Assembly: GCF_026914185.1 (NCBI RefSeq)
Contig: NC_070569.1
Span: 4,526,001 to 4,590,000 of the forward strand
Origin: Puccinia triticina
Lineage: Eukaryota; Basidiomycota; Pucciniomycetes; Pucciniales; Pucciniaceae
DNA length: 64,000 bases
Reading direction: 5' to 3'
Shown here: positions 53,122-64,000 of the stretch, piece by piece
Layout of the letters: each line of letters starts with the position of its first letter
Numbering within the stretch: position 1 is the stretch's first letter
Notes under the pieces: model-generated
The model's input: only the letters and a program-made list of their open reading frames with translations
Database searches by the model: none
Told to the model about the DNA's origin: nothing
Translations under genes and position numbers: made by a program

Positions 53122-56100
53122 TTACTTGACAGTCTTACCTTTCTTATTACCTTTCTTTTCCTTCAATTCCGCCGTCTTCCTAAATTGCTCCAAATATTTG
53201 TTAGCCGAAACCGGTATATGATTCTGTGAAACCCACGTGTCCTCTCCAGGAGTCGAAGATTGCCATGAAATCAAATAATCATACTTACCCTTCTTTACGG
53301 TGCAGACATCTAAAACCGCCCTAATCCGAGTCCAGTCGACAATCTCCTTGTCAGCATAATACTTTTCTTTTATTCCTAAGTTGGCAGACCGCCCCTGTAT
53401 ATCATTAGGATCAATATAACACGTCAACAAAGAAACGTTGAAGACAGGGTGTAACTTTGGGTAATCATTTGATAAATCCAACTTTACCGCGTTCAAACCA
53501 ATCATCTTCACTACCCGAAAATGACCAATGTACCTATAATCTAACTTTGAATTAATCCGTCATGACTGAATAAACTTCCGTAAGAGTAATACCCAATCAC
53601 CTTCCTTGTAAACCGGAGCGTTTCGCCTTCCTTGATTATAATAATTGGCTTGTTTTATTCTTGCTTGACACAAACACTCAATCGCGGTTTCTTGAGTCAC
53701 CTGTAAATCAATGAGAAACTCATCCAACTCCTTCCGACCAGTATTCTTGGTTACAATGTTAAACCTCGGGTGAAAACCAAACGTAAAGAAAAAAGGAGAA
53801 ATTTGTAGACTTGCCGAATCAGCGTTATTAAGGGAAAATTCCGCCATCTCCAAGCATTTATCCCAGTTGTCCTGGTAGTAGGAACAAAAGTGCCGGAGAT
53901 AATCTTCCAAAACTTGGTTCATACGCTCCGTCTGACCATCTGTCTGAGGGTGATAAGCCGTAGACAGCGCCGAACCAATATTAAGAGATTTCATAAGCGC
54001 CTTCCAAAAGTCACTAACGAAAGTGCTTCCCCTGTCCGATACTATTTTATCCCGCAAACCGTGATACCTAAAAATATGCTTCCTGAAAAGCGCCGCCAAC
54101 ACCCCTGACGAAGAAGATTCCTTACAAGGAATAAAGTGCGTTAGCTTACTCAACAAGTCCACTACGACCAAAATAGAATCAAAACCACCCGAAGAAGGTA
54201 ACTTTACAATCATGTCCATACCTATGACACTCCAAGGTTTGGAGTTTGCTACTATAGAAACCAGCTTCCCATCCGGCGCTCGTCTTCGAGCTTTAACCCG
54301 CTGACATGAGTCACATCCCTTTACATATTTTATCACAAAACTCCTCACGCCCGGCCATGAAAAGGTGCGGGTTAAGGTTGCTAACGTTCGTGCAATACCT
54401 GGGTGTCCCACAGTGGGTGAGTCGTGATAAAGGGCCACCAGTCTTCCTCGCAACGCTGCCGGAACAAATATCCTCCCCTGGTGCCGATAAAAAGTATCAG
54501 CCAACCGAATTCCAGGCGTCAGCTTGTCTTCAGCGGTATATTTGTTGTTGAAGAAGGCCAACACCTCCCGAGAAGGCCTTTGAAAAAATAAGTCATGTGA
54601 AGAGAAAGGTTCAGCACTCGTCTTCGAAGTAGAATCATCAATTGCACTGCAATCAACCATTCTTTTTACAATTAAATCAACGTCAGAACTCAACCGCCTC
54701 CCATCATAATAATCTTCTCTGCGACTCGGGCCATCTGCTGGGTTTTTCGATCCACTTACGTGATAAATAAGCATATTAAAATTGTCTAAAAACAAAGCCC
54801 ACCGGGCTTGCTTAGGAGGCAAGTATTTAGCCGTCTTGAAATAAAGCAAGTTAGAATGATCCGAAAACATCTTAACAGGGTTTACGGTACCCATCAACCA
54901 CGCTCTCCATTCCTCACAGGCTGAGACAATGGCCAATAATTCAAGGTCAAAAATTTTCCATGGCCGTTCTCGTTCTGAAAGTTTCCGCGAGAAATATCTA
55001 ACCGGCAAAAGATCTCCCTGTGCGTTAGGCTGACTGAGAACCTCAGCAATAGCATAACCCGACGAATCGACATGAACTATCCTATCTCGCTCAAAGTCAA
55101 AATGTAAAAGTAACGGCTTGTCAACAAACAATTGCTTTAATCGCTCAAATGCCTGCAAAGCAATCGTAGAATCTAAACAAGTAGCATCACTGTACTTCTC
55201 TTGCGTTAAGGTAGTCAAAGGACCAGCCACCGTCGAGAAGGGCGGAATAAATCGCCTGTAAAAATTTGTAAACCCCAAAAATTTACGAAGGCCTCGCACT
55301 GTGACCGGAAAAGGCCAATCACTAATCATCTTTAGCTTTGACTCATTCATCCTAAGACCAGTATCCGTAATGTCAAACCCCAAAAACGTCACCTTAGAGC
55401 AAAAAAACTCACACTTGCTCAAAGACGCCTTTAAAGAAAATTCCCGGAGCTTCTGTAAAATGTTAGACAAATCCACACAATGTTGTTCATGAGAGCGTGA
55501 GTAAATCAGTATGTCATCAATGTAAACAAAGCAACATACATCCAAAAACTCTCGAAGAACATGTTGAATAAATCGCTGGAAAGTCGCCGGAGAATTAGAT
55601 AAGCCAAAAGGCATAACTTGATACTCGTATAATCCCCAAGGGGTCCGGAACGCCGTTTTCCACTCGTGTCCCTCAGCCACGCGCAACAAATTGAATGCCG
55701 ATTTAAGGTCGATTTTAGACAAAAACTTGCATCCCTGTAAGTTATATTAAGCAAGTGAGCGATCACCGGTAATGGGTAAGAGTCCCGAACCGTCAGACTG
55801 TTAAGAACTCAATAATCTACACAAGGTCGATTAGCCTTCCCCGGTACCTTAACATAGAATATAGGTGCCGCCGCTGAAGACGAAGAAACACGTATGAAAC
55901 CTTTAGCCAGGTTTTCATCTACATACGTCTTCAATTCTTCTCTCTCTTCCTTGCTCAAATTATACATCTTCCCGAATGGAGGAATCACTCCTGGCTTCAG
56001 GTTCACCATACAATCAAACTGACCCCGGTGCGGAGGCAATTTGGCTAAAGACTCAGACACAAAAACATCTGAAAATCTTGAGATAAGCTCATTTGATTCA

Positions 56101-56132
56101 TTGCTTGAACTTTGACAAATTCTTGTATACAC
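53122..56132 (-). pseudogene. LTR element 4 pol: RT, RNase H, integrase, chromodomain
   Basis: Read from 56132: SDVFVSESLAKLPPHRGQFDC, KMYNLSKEEREELK, FYVKVPGKANRPCVDY then TGA (55809-55811) where RT motifs have YR; VLNSLTVRDSYPLP continues in frame, a small indel near 55740 shifts it, and SKIDLKSAFNLLRV to QS is open for 720 codons. RT catalytic CFVYIDDILIYS, RNase H VHVDSSGYAIAEVL, zinc finger HPGIARTLATL...CDSCQRVK, integrase Asp in GMDMIVKLPS, Asp in VSDRGSTFVS, Glu in QTDGQTERMNQ. TGA at 53560-53562, then DYRYIGHFRVVKMIG and a chromodomain (YDYLISWQ...EDTWVSQNHI). Chromodomains steer insertion to modified chromatin. Confidence 0.9.
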
Positions 56133-58402
56133 TCATACATTACAATATCACCGTCGGACCCGCCCACAAAAGTACCAGAATCCTTTAGCCACGAATTTCC
56201 TAGTATAATATCAGCTGAAGCCAATTTAGTTAAATGTAATTTTACACGAGACAAAAGAAAAGAACCGGAAATCGTGGGAATAGAAATTTTCCCTTTTACA
56301 TAGTGAGATATTTTTCCGGATGAAGCCGCTGATCCGTCAAACGAATTGCACTGTAATGGATTGGCCAACGAAAAAATGTCGATGTTAATCTGACGTGCGA
56401 AGTCAATATAAATGAACAAAGCAGTTGCCCCGGAGTCAACCAAAACAGAGACATCAGCCCGAACTCCATCATTAGCAAATAAAGAGCCTTTAAAGAAGGG
56501 TCGATGATCTGGCCGATTGGATTTGTTGATTAAATACAAACGCTTACTATTTTCACCACTCATCTTCTCCGCCATGCAGGTGTTGAAATAAATTTCACCC
56601 GCCGACATAGAAGTCATGTCCACCGCATCCGCTACCAAAGAATGGTCGTCTTCCTTCTCCAAAGCTTCAGCAACTCTTTTCTTGAAGGGTAAGCCGTCGA
56701 CTTCCGCCAAAGATTGACGCTTTTTCCCCTTATCTGGACGAGCCGCAGACGAAGCCGAACCATCCGCACCCGGTAGAGGGCTACTCTCCTTTTGGCGAGT
56801 TGGAATCAAACGTTGATCGCGGCGATTTTCCGGCGCCCACATCGACTCGCTTTGTTTCCCGCCCGATTTCTTCTTTCTGGCCGAACGACCGCCCCATTCC
56901 TTCCATAAATTCATCATTTCCATGTCCTCCCCCAGCACACAACCTCGAGCGTTATAATGTGCCGTATCGTATTCCCCACCGCAACGAATACAAATTCCTC
57001 GATCTACACACCCTCTTCGAAACGCTGCATACGAAAATCCTGCTTCTTTCATTGCCGCCGTCATCTCATCAATGTCCATCGGATCACCTTCCGAAAGCTT
57101 AGTTGGCGGAGCAGCAGGTCGAGGGACTGATGGCTGTGGCGCGTGCGATTTAACTGGAACCGAATGAGAAGATAAAGGTTGAATCTTTTGATGAGTTCGA
57201 GGGTCGAGTATTTTGCTAACACCCGCCACATTTCGAGCAACAAGAGTAGCAATTTCCTGTCTAGATTCAAGATCGACCGTTTCATCCCACGTTCCCCGGA
57301 AAAGAGCCAATTTGATTATATTGGGATCTATATTGGCCCTGTCGTACGCCAGACACTTGGTACGTTCAGCCAATTTGAGGGGTCGGAGTAAGGCGTTGAA
57401 GATGATATTGAATTCTTCTATCGATTTGTTGCCCTGTCGCGCAGCGTTGAAAGCTGCCTCCGCTTGTTCTAATTCATGACGGTTAGCAAAAGTCGTCTCG
57501 ATGGTATGAATGAAGGAATCGGAATTTAACAGCTCTTTAATCACATACTCCATTTTTGCCGATGCTTGCAACGCCGGAAGATCCAAAGCTGAAGCGTTCT
57601 TAGATAACAATCCACGCCACCAAGTATACGACGGTACTTCCTCATCCATTCGCCCTGAAGCTGGGCGAAAAAAACCCGAGATCCACAATATCCTCTGTTT
57701 CTCTGTGTTAAACTGATTGCCGATGCGTTCAAAAGTGTTTCTTATATAGAAACAAAAATTATTAGTTTCGCGCGGCATACCAGTGAAATAAATATGGGCA
57801 TCATGAGGAGGTTCAATAAAAACTCGAGGGCGCTCAACAGTCGCAGGTTGCACGGACGAAAACTCCAAACGACCCAAACGACCCGTTAAACCTTCATTGT
57901 AGCCATCCAAAATACCACAAAGATGCGCAATGGTCTGTTGATTCTCCGATTGAAATTTTTGAAGCTGAGAATGAAAAATTGATTTTATGTTTGCGGCGTC
58001 GTCTTGCAGATCCTTAATTGCCTTCTTGTCTTGACGAGCTTGAGCATTCAAAACCGCAATGTCCGCCGCTTGAGTTTGAATCAAATCAGATTGGAGAGAA
58101 TTATCGACTCGTAAGGTGGACAACAAATTCGATAAATCGTTGTCAAGATGACTACCGCTTGGACCCGCAACCGGAGGAATGTTTTGAGTATCCGGAGTAG
58201 GAATTTGACGAGGTGAAAAATTTATGAACGAGGGTGAATTGTGATCAATTGGGGATGGAGAGTTGACCGAGAAGAAAGGATTTGGTTGAGGAGGAATCGC
58301 CATCGGGATCGGGAGATGAGTGTTGGTGGGTGGAGATGGAGTGAATCGAGGAGAATTTCGAATTGGTGTTATAGGGGAAACCGCTACCAAAGATTGAGAC
58401 AT
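56045..58402 (-). CDS. LTR element 4 gag-protease ORF
   Basis: 785 uninterrupted residues from ATG 58402 (MSQSLVAVSPITP). Pro/Ser-rich N-terminus, a coiled-coil stretch (SLQSDLIQTQAADIAVLN), a gag capsid-like core (NNFCFYIRNTFERIGNQF, GFFRPASGRM, RQGNKSIEEFNIIF), a Cys/His cluster C-IR-C...H...C near CVDRGICIRCGGEYDTAHY with spacing unlike the standard CCHC knuckle, and a retropepsin with VLVDSGATALF. Overlaps the start of pol in another frame by 88 bases; whether by programmed shift or mutation is unclear. The only long intact ORF of this element. Confidence 0.85.
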   Translation of the reverse strand: MSQSLVAVSPITPIRNSPRFTPSPPTNTHLPIPMAIPPQPNPFFSVNSPSPIDHNSPSFINFSPRQIPTPDTQNIPPVAGPSGSHLDNDLSNLLSTLRVDNSLQSDLIQTQAADIAVLNAQARQDKKAIKDLQDDAANIKSIFHSQLQKFQSENQQTIAHLCGILDGYNEGLTGRLGRLEFSSVQPATVERPRVFIEPPHDAHIYFTGMPRETNNFCFYIRNTFERIGNQFNTEKQRILWISGFFRPASGRMDEEVPSYTWWRGLLSKNASALDLPALQASAKMEYVIKELLNSDSFIHTIETTFANRHELEQAEAAFNAARQGNKSIEEFNIIFNALLRPLKLAERTKCLAYDRANIDPNIIKLALFRGTWDETVDLESRQEIATLVARNVAGVSKILDPRTHQKIQPLSSHSVPVKSHAPQPSVPRPAAPPTKLSEGDPMDIDEMTAAMKEAGFSYAAFRRGCVDRGICIRCGGEYDTAHYNARGCVLGEDMEMMNLWKEWGGRSARKKKSGGKQSESMWAPENRRDQRLIPTRQKESSPLPGADGSASSAARPDKGKKRQSLAEVDGLPFKKRVAEALEKEDDHSLVADAVDMTSMSAGEIYFNTCMAEKMSGENSKRLYLINKSNRPDHRPFFKGSLFANDGVRADVSVLVDSGATALFIYIDFARQINIDIFSLANPLQCNSFDGSAASSGKISHYVKGKISIPTISGSFLLSRVKLHLTKLASADIILGNSWLKDSGTFVGGSDGDIVMYECIQEFVKVQAMNQMSLSQDFQMFLCLSL

Positions 58403-58476
58403 AGAATGATTGTTTAAGCAAAAAAAATTGTAATTTACTAAGTTTTGTAGTTATTTGTTGATGATCGCGATATAAT

Positions 58477-58941
58477 TGTGAGGCCCGGCCTACTATTCAG
58501 TTAGCTATATATTGGCTATGAAGTTTATCCAAGAGGACAACTCGCCGGTGCTTGAATAGTAAGTCGATCTTTTAAGTTTATCGGGATGTTTGATCAACTT
58601 AAGAATGATAATAAAGCTTTTGTTTGTATTGAGAATGATTTTCTTGGATTTATAGTATGTAACACTTTTGAAGAACTTTATTTGACAAAGAATATCGCGA
58701 TGGGAAAGAGAGAAAAGAGAGCAACAAGATTTGAGAAGGAGACAAAGATAACTCGAAGAGAAATCACAATTCGAGTGACGTCATAAAATGAACACGTCAT
58801 AGCTATGACGATCGCATTACATCATTCCAATCTAACAGGAACTCCGATGCTTGATTGAAACTACCGAATTAGACAAATCTTAAGCCATAAGTTAGTATAA
58901 TAATGCCCAGAAAGCCATAAAACTTCACGGCATCCGTTACA
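58477..58941 (-). repeat. LTR element 4, 5' LTR
   Basis: 465 bp, TGTGAGGCCC...GTTACA on the plus strand; followed by AGAGC and the resumed minisatellite. Confidence 0.92.
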
Positions 58942-59105
58942 AGAGCCCCTTCGACTGGTAGGGAATCCTTCCAGTCAAAGAGGCTGTAGAGCCCCTTCGA
59001 CCGGAAGGGAATCCTTCCAGTCGAAGAGGCTGTAGAGCCCCTTCGACCGGAAGGGAATCCTTCCAGTCAAAGAGGCTGCAGAGCCCCTTCGACTGAAAGG
59101 CAATC
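58942..59105 (+). repeat. 46-bp minisatellite, right part, about 3.5 copies
   Basis: Same unit as 52062-52617, beginning with the AGAGC duplication and ending at the solo LTR target site. Confidence 0.93.
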
Positions 59106-59562
59106 TGTGAAGGCCCGCCTACTAATCTCTTCGCTATATGGCTATGAAACTATCTAAGAAGATAGTTCGCCGGATGCTAGACTAGTAGAACTAGGATCTT
59201 TATGATTTATAGTTTTCGGTCAAGTTGATAAGGTAATCTGTTGATCGTTTGTTTGTATCATGAGAATGAATTACTCAGATAAGATTTTATGATGATGAGA
59301 AACTATAACAAAGAATATCCTGATAGGGAGAGAGAGAAAAGAAGGAAGGAAAGACAAGAACCAAAGAGAGGAACATAAAGACAAATTCCGCTCGACTCCG
59401 ATGACGACATCATAAAAAACAGATACGTCATAGCTCCACGTAGATCGAATCTAAATGATCAGTCCTGCCAAGCTGATCTGCATGATTCACAATCTACAAA
59501 GCCGGAGTATTAATCAGCCGTATAACTCAGTAAGCCATAAATCGTCAGCGCAAGTTGTTACA
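59106..59562. repeat. Solo LTR related to LTR element 4
   Basis: 457 bp, TGTGAAGGCCCGCC...GTTGTTACA, with a perfect 5-bp duplication CAATC (59101-59105, 59563-59567). Similar along its length to the element 4 LTR but clearly diverged. No internal region, so it arose by LTR-LTR recombination. Confidence 0.9.
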
Positions 59563-59757
59563 CAATCCTTCCACACCCCTGGAGATTGGATAAGACCTAC
59601 TGAATAGCCTGCTTACACGATGCATGCAGGCTATACAAGGTCCCTAGAGGTAGCCCTCGGTGCCCTCGCGTGCCCTCTCACATCTGTATGACTAAGCAGG
59701 TCGCGAGCTCGCAACCAAAGTTCCATTGATTGCGCAACAACTTCTATGTACATATTA

Positions 59758-59979
59758 GGGGGTTTCAAAGTTGGCCAGATGCAACTTTCATGCACTTTTG
59801 CAAGTCGGTGTTCAAGTTCATTCTTGAACACCAAGTTGCAAAAGTGCATGCAAGCCACACTGTACTGCACCCCCTAAGCCTGCTGGAATGTTTTTTTGAC
59901 ATTTGGTGTTCAATAAAAGCCTTGGACACCAACTTGCAACAGTGCATGCAAGTTGTGCATGGCCAACTTTGAATCCCCC
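59758..59979. mobile_element. Harbinger-like MITE, 222 bp
   Basis: Terminal inverted repeats GGGGGTTTCAAAGTTGGCCA and its near complement, flanked by TTA and TAA. The termini resemble those of the Harbinger element at 14326 (GGG.GTTCAAAGTTG). No coding capacity. Contains a long perfect-looking hairpin at 59789-59850. Confidence 0.8.
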
Positions 59980-60235
59980 TAATTACATGCCTATGTGTTT
60001 ACACATCCCACCGGCTGGTCGCCCACCTCATCCGCTGGCCAACATCTCCCGACCCATCATCTCGAACGCGACCGGCCGCCCTTCATCCGCTGGCCAACAT
60101 CTCCGCTGGACCCATCATCTCGAAAGCGACCAGTCGGCCTGCCCACATCACCCAACGGTCATTTTACATCATGGCGGGAGTGCGATCAAGAAGTCGAATC
60201 AAATCAAAAAAATTCGTGTATCTTTGAAGTCGTCG

Positions 60236-60424
60236 ATGGCCAAGGGCGGGACGAGTCATGGTGGACCCAATGGGGCTGATGGTTTTGCAAGCCAAGGAGT
60301 CCGTGTCACAGATAAGGACGGATCAACTTATGCCGTCACTCCTCGATCGAGCACGCTCAACATTGACAACAGCTCAATCACTCCAGAACCCACTCCTAGT
60401 CAGCTTGCCTTTCTTGTTTTTTGA
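60236..60424 (+). CDS. Doubtful small ORF, 62 residues
   Basis: MAKGGTSHGGPNGADGFASQ start, hydrophilic, rich in Gly/Ser/Thr/Asp, ending LAFLVF. A run-on in another frame would follow if an intron near 60410 exists. Upstream sequence (60000-60130) carries a GCTGGCCAACATCTCC direct repeat. No family recognised; may be chance. Confidence 0.2.
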   Translation: MAKGGTSHGGPNGADGFASQGVRVTDKDGSTYAVTPRSSTLNIDNSSITPEPTPSQLAFLVF

Positions 60425-60689
60425 TCAGGTTGCTGCCGCCCCGTTGTCGCGCTTGGTTGTTCCCGAGTCCCATCACAATTCTCCATGTGGCCGATGTTCA
60501 TATTATCTTGGCCTACGCTAGCCAATAAAAATCTATGTGAACGGCTGAAGCTATGATAAGATTGGAATCTCCTTATGTATTGAATTCCATCCCCCATATT
60601 CTCCTTGTTTGTCTCATTTTGAGCTTTTGTGAGTGGTTGGTGTTTGCGTAAATTGAAATGGAGTGAGTGTCACTTCCTAATAAAACACA

Positions 60690-63150
60690 AATTTCAGATA
60701 GATGAGGTACAGTTTATTTGGAAGTTATGGCTGTGCAGGATTTGAGAAAATACTGAGTTAGTAGGAGATGTAAACTCCATTGTATCTTGAAGCAGAAATC
60801 AGACTGTATGATAGTGTATTATTTATCAAATAAATCTCACTTTCTCAGGCTTGGTGTATGTTTCATTTGGAAGTGGTGGCCTGGGTAGGATCTGAGAAAA
60901 GCTCAAGCTAGTAGGAGGGGTGGTTTTGATGATAACTTCTTTATTACTTGCAGGTTCCAGGGAAAAAAATACAGCATCAAGCAATCCACACTTTCAGAAA
61001 GCTGTAAATGTAGTATGTAACTTGCAAGCTGTGGTCTTGACAAGAGTCACAGGAGATGCGACTTCAATTAACCCTTCTCTTACCTGAAGGGTTAATCCAA
61101 ATATTGGTCAGCTTCAAGTGATACATACTTGGAAAAATCTGTAAACATATGATCCTTGCCACATGTTTAACTTAGTTGTGGTCTTGGCCAGGGTAATGGA
61201 TACATTACATGTGTTGGTAGGAGAAGTAGATTCCATACTCACTCTTCTCCTAATTGCAGGCTTGACCCAAAATACTTTTTGATTTTGACTGCATCAAGGG
61301 ATAAAAACTTGAAAGAAGCTGTAAATTTCATATCCTTTTTGCATTTGTACATTAGGAATTTTTTTTCTTGGCAAGAGTTGGAAAAAGTCAGTTAGTAGAA
61401 AGAGTGATTTCTTGATAGATATTGTGTTGCTTGGATGTTTTAAACCAGAATGGGATAGCATCAAGAGTGATTTCTTTTTTATAAATATCTTGCTTAATCA
61501 GCCCTTTCTTCATGTGTATTGTGAGATGTAGACTTTGCTCATGATTTATAGGCCAGGGAGCACTCAAAATAACATGGCCCCCTATAACCTGGGAGTGATA
61601 TGGCTGAGTGACTCAAAAGAAAGGATTTATTATTCTTATATCCACAAAATATCAAATCATGGTTTTTAATAAGTTGAAATAACTCATCTGTGTTGTTCCA
61701 CTTTCATGTAACATTACAAGTGGTGTGTACTGTGATTAGTACACACATAATGATTTGTACACACACAATTAACTTGATGATGATCCCATCTTAATTGAGA
61801 GTGGCACAACATAGCTCAGTCATTCAAAAGCAGTTATTTATCATTTTAAGTCATCATATGGAAGATTGAGCCAAGTGAAATGTGGTCACCATCAAATTAT
61901 TGGGGTTGTACCATCTGTGATGCATGTGACTTGGGAGTTACTTGACAGAGAGTCATTCCAAATCAAGTTCCTTCCAAATCAATTATTCATCATTCTTTTG
62001 TCTTTGAATTATTCCTCAATGTTTATGAGTGACTCAACTATGTTGGGTCACTCCTGGGTAACGTGAGGCCACCATCAAATCAAGTGTGCACTATTTTACA
62101 GGAACTCCTTGTTACTTGACAGTGAACAAACACAGATGAGTAATCCAAAATAATGATTGAATATTTGAAAAATATAATCCTAACAGATCCTTTATTTGGA
62201 ATGAATTATCTATTTCCAATCACTCCCAGTTCATGTGGGTTCAAAGTATTTGGAGTGCTCTATAGCCTACCAACCTACAAAGTCAATATCTCACATAATT
62301 CACATTTAGAAAAGGCCGGGAGTAAACAAGATTCTTATCAAAAACAAATACATCTTGATGATTCCCCATTTTGGTCTCACAAACCTGCAAGGAACACAAT
62401 ATTTACAAAGAAGTCACTATTTCTTTGAAATTCTACTCACTCACTTTTTCCTCAAACCCAGTCAAGGCAACAGCTTCTAAATGGGACATGCCCCAAGGAT
62501 TTGCAACTCACAGTTTTATTATAACATGAAATTATTTATTATTTCCTGATTTTGGGCTAAACCTTCAGGTAAGAGAAGAGGGTAGAACAAAACTAACATC
62601 TCCTACTAATTCAAGTTAGCCTCAACTCTTGCCAATACAACAATATCTAAATTACACATGTGTCAAGGATCCAACTTTTACAGTTTCTTCCAAGTGTGTA
62701 TCTATTGATGCTGTCTGATGTATGTATCAAACCTTCAGGCAGGAGAAGAGTTAAAATGGAATCCACTTCTCTTACTAGCTCACATCCCCCATACCCCTTG
62801 TTAAGAGTCAGACCACAGCTCACAGGTTACACATGTCCTACAGATAAGAAATTTATGACTTTCTGAAAGTGTGGAATGCTTGATGTTGTCATTTTTTTTC
62901 TTTCAAAATTTCTAGTAACAAACAAGTTACAAGCCAATCCACATTTCCAGCACCTCACATATTCCTCAGATCTTAAAATTGCCACAACTCTCAAATGGAA
63001 CTGGCGACTGGAACTGGCGGAAATACAGAGTAATCTAAGAAAGTAGGGATAGTCCAATTCTTGTAAACCTTCAAACACCTAGCCAAGTTACAACAAATTC
63101 TATATTTTGTACCAACAGAAAATTCTTCAGATCTCGCAAGCCACATCTTA
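60690..63150. repeat. Large foldback (inverted-repeat) block
   Basis: Two arms of about 1.2 kb face each other around 61.92 kb. Examples: ATCAAGCAATCCACACTTTC at about 60977 against its complement at 62865-62885; the 61521-61600 segment (TGTGAGAT...CCTGGGAGTGAT) against 62195-62300; the 60864-60900 segment against 62955-62999. Each arm is itself made of ~130-190 bp tandem units sharing AGTAGGAGA, CTTCTC..ACCTG.AGG and GAAAGCTGTAAA motifs. Divergence is substantial. No protein-coding ORF; identity as a transposon class is unknown. Confidence 0.65.
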
Positions 63151-64000
63151 TCAATAAAGCATGTCCCAATCACATAGTATACATGTTATTGAGGAAGTGG
63201 AGAACACTCAATCTTGTCAAATTTAGGTTATAAAAACCACTTACAAAAGATAAACCAAGAGAATGGGGCACGGGAAGGGGAGGGGAAGGAACTGAAAACA
63301 TGAGGATAGTTTGATCCTTGATAGTAGTCCTACCGCCTGCAGCCGTTCCCTTTGATCTCTCTTTACTAGCACAGGCCAAGGTACCCCAAACAATGGCCGC
63401 AAGGGGAAGGATTTGTGGTGGTGGCAGCGAAGGAGGCCGAAATGGCATACAGTGGCAGAAGCCTTGGCAGCGGTGGTGGCGGACGGCAACAAGAAAGACA
63501 GCCAAGGAAGTGAGATCAGCCTCAGCAGCGGTGGTGGAGGTAGTTGTGCTGCGGTATGTGGTTAGTTCAAGAACGGCCAGACTGGGACTGGGTTCAGGCG
63601 TAAGCGCAGTGTTGTCAACGCCGCGCGGTTTTGATGAGTGTTAAAATTGACGCGACTTTTCATTATGCATACGCAGCAAACATGTCAATTCTCACTTGCA
63701 TCAAAACATACCAAGTCTTGACCTAACCTAATCAGAAATTCCCCCGGCAACAAAACTGACTCAACCCGTCCAAAGCTTATTGATCTTTTCCTCACGCGTT
63801 TACATTATCATACTCGTGAGGAAGAGACTAGTAAGCAAAATTCCCTTTTTCATCCTCAAGCAAAAACAACATCAAGAAAAACCATAACGCTAATTATCTT
63901 CTCCAATAACCCTATTTTTCTTTATTTTACCTTTACATGTACATGGATCATCATACTCTTGCGCGCGTCCCTCAACCAAACCAATCAAACCAAATCTCAA
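63151..64000. other. Right-end region, possible 5' flank of a gene beyond the window
   Basis: 63300-63640 is GC-richer with open frames on both strands and no recognisable domain. 63700-64000 is C/T/A-rich without ORFs, as in fungal promoters or 5' UTRs. No feature is supported. Confidence 0.35.

Larger units (their letters stand above)
52618..58941 (-). mobile_element. LTR element 4: decayed chromodomain Ty3/gypsy retrotransposon
   Basis: 6.3 kb, LTRs 52618-53085 (468 bp) and 58477-58941 (465 bp), TGTGAGGCCC...CCGTTACA, perfect 5-bp target duplication AGAGC inside the 46-bp minisatellite. Minus-strand gag-protease and pol are recognisable, but pol has two in-frame TGA codons and frame changes, so it is inactive. 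Confidence 0.93.

Noticed and set aside
52062..59105. CRISPR-like array of 46-bp repeats
   Set aside because: Units are contiguous without spacers, in a eukaryotic transposon context with no cas-like genes; it is a minisatellite.
63170..63644. Overlapping ~80-110 codon frames on both strands
   Set aside because: No conserved motif and no supporting splice pattern; composition explains them.

Overview
The window looks like repeat-rich nuclear DNA of a rust fungus (Pucciniales, most likely Puccinia-like). Genes have many short introns with GTAAGT-type donors, some predicted proteins resemble rust-restricted families, and most of the sequence is transposons nested inside other transposons. The organism call is inference; no taxonomic marker is present.

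Layout. 0-12.3 kb is host-gene territory: the 3' part of an unrecognised gene (1-1569), a SNAPC3/SNAP50-like snRNA-transcription factor subunit (1912-4109), a mitochondrial DUF1279/FAM210-type protein (5165-6022), a 16-exon MFS transporter on the minus strand (6571-9624), and a rust-type protein of unknown function (10934-12265). A catalytically intact Tc1/mariner-IS630-type transposase gene follows (12894-14029).

14.3-46.8 kb is a single PIF/Harbinger transposon (about 4.2 kb before insertions, 42-bp TIRs, divergent transposase and Myb/SANT-like genes) that has been blown up to 32.5 kb. Its transposase exon is split by an 8.4-kb Ty3-type LTR element (element 1, minus), whose own gag is split by a second, apparently intact and young Ty3-type element (element 2, plus, 20482-28730). 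Its second gene is split by an 11.5-kb chimaeric LTR element (element 3) that carries both a deleted Ty3 gag/integrase remnant and a DIRS-like gag plus RT/RNase H cassette.

Elements 1 and 2 form a distinctive lineage: a 50-nt tRNA-Tyr-matching primer site, 4-bp CCGC target duplications in both, gag and pol overlapping as ATGA, a coding tandem repeat, and four mutually homologous ~106-120 bp intron-like cassettes at equivalent places in both elements. This is the most unusual signal in the window.

46.8-59.6 kb holds a Tc1-like transposase relic split by a hAT-type non-autonomous element (8-bp TSD) packed with palindromic repeats, then a 46-bp minisatellite hit by a decayed chromodomain Ty3 element (element 4, minus) and by a related solo LTR. 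59.6-64 kb has a Harbinger-like MITE with a long hairpin, a doubtful small ORF and a ~2.4-kb foldback repeat. Several transposon ORFs are broken by TGA codons where CGA (Arg) is expected, suggesting CpG deamination.
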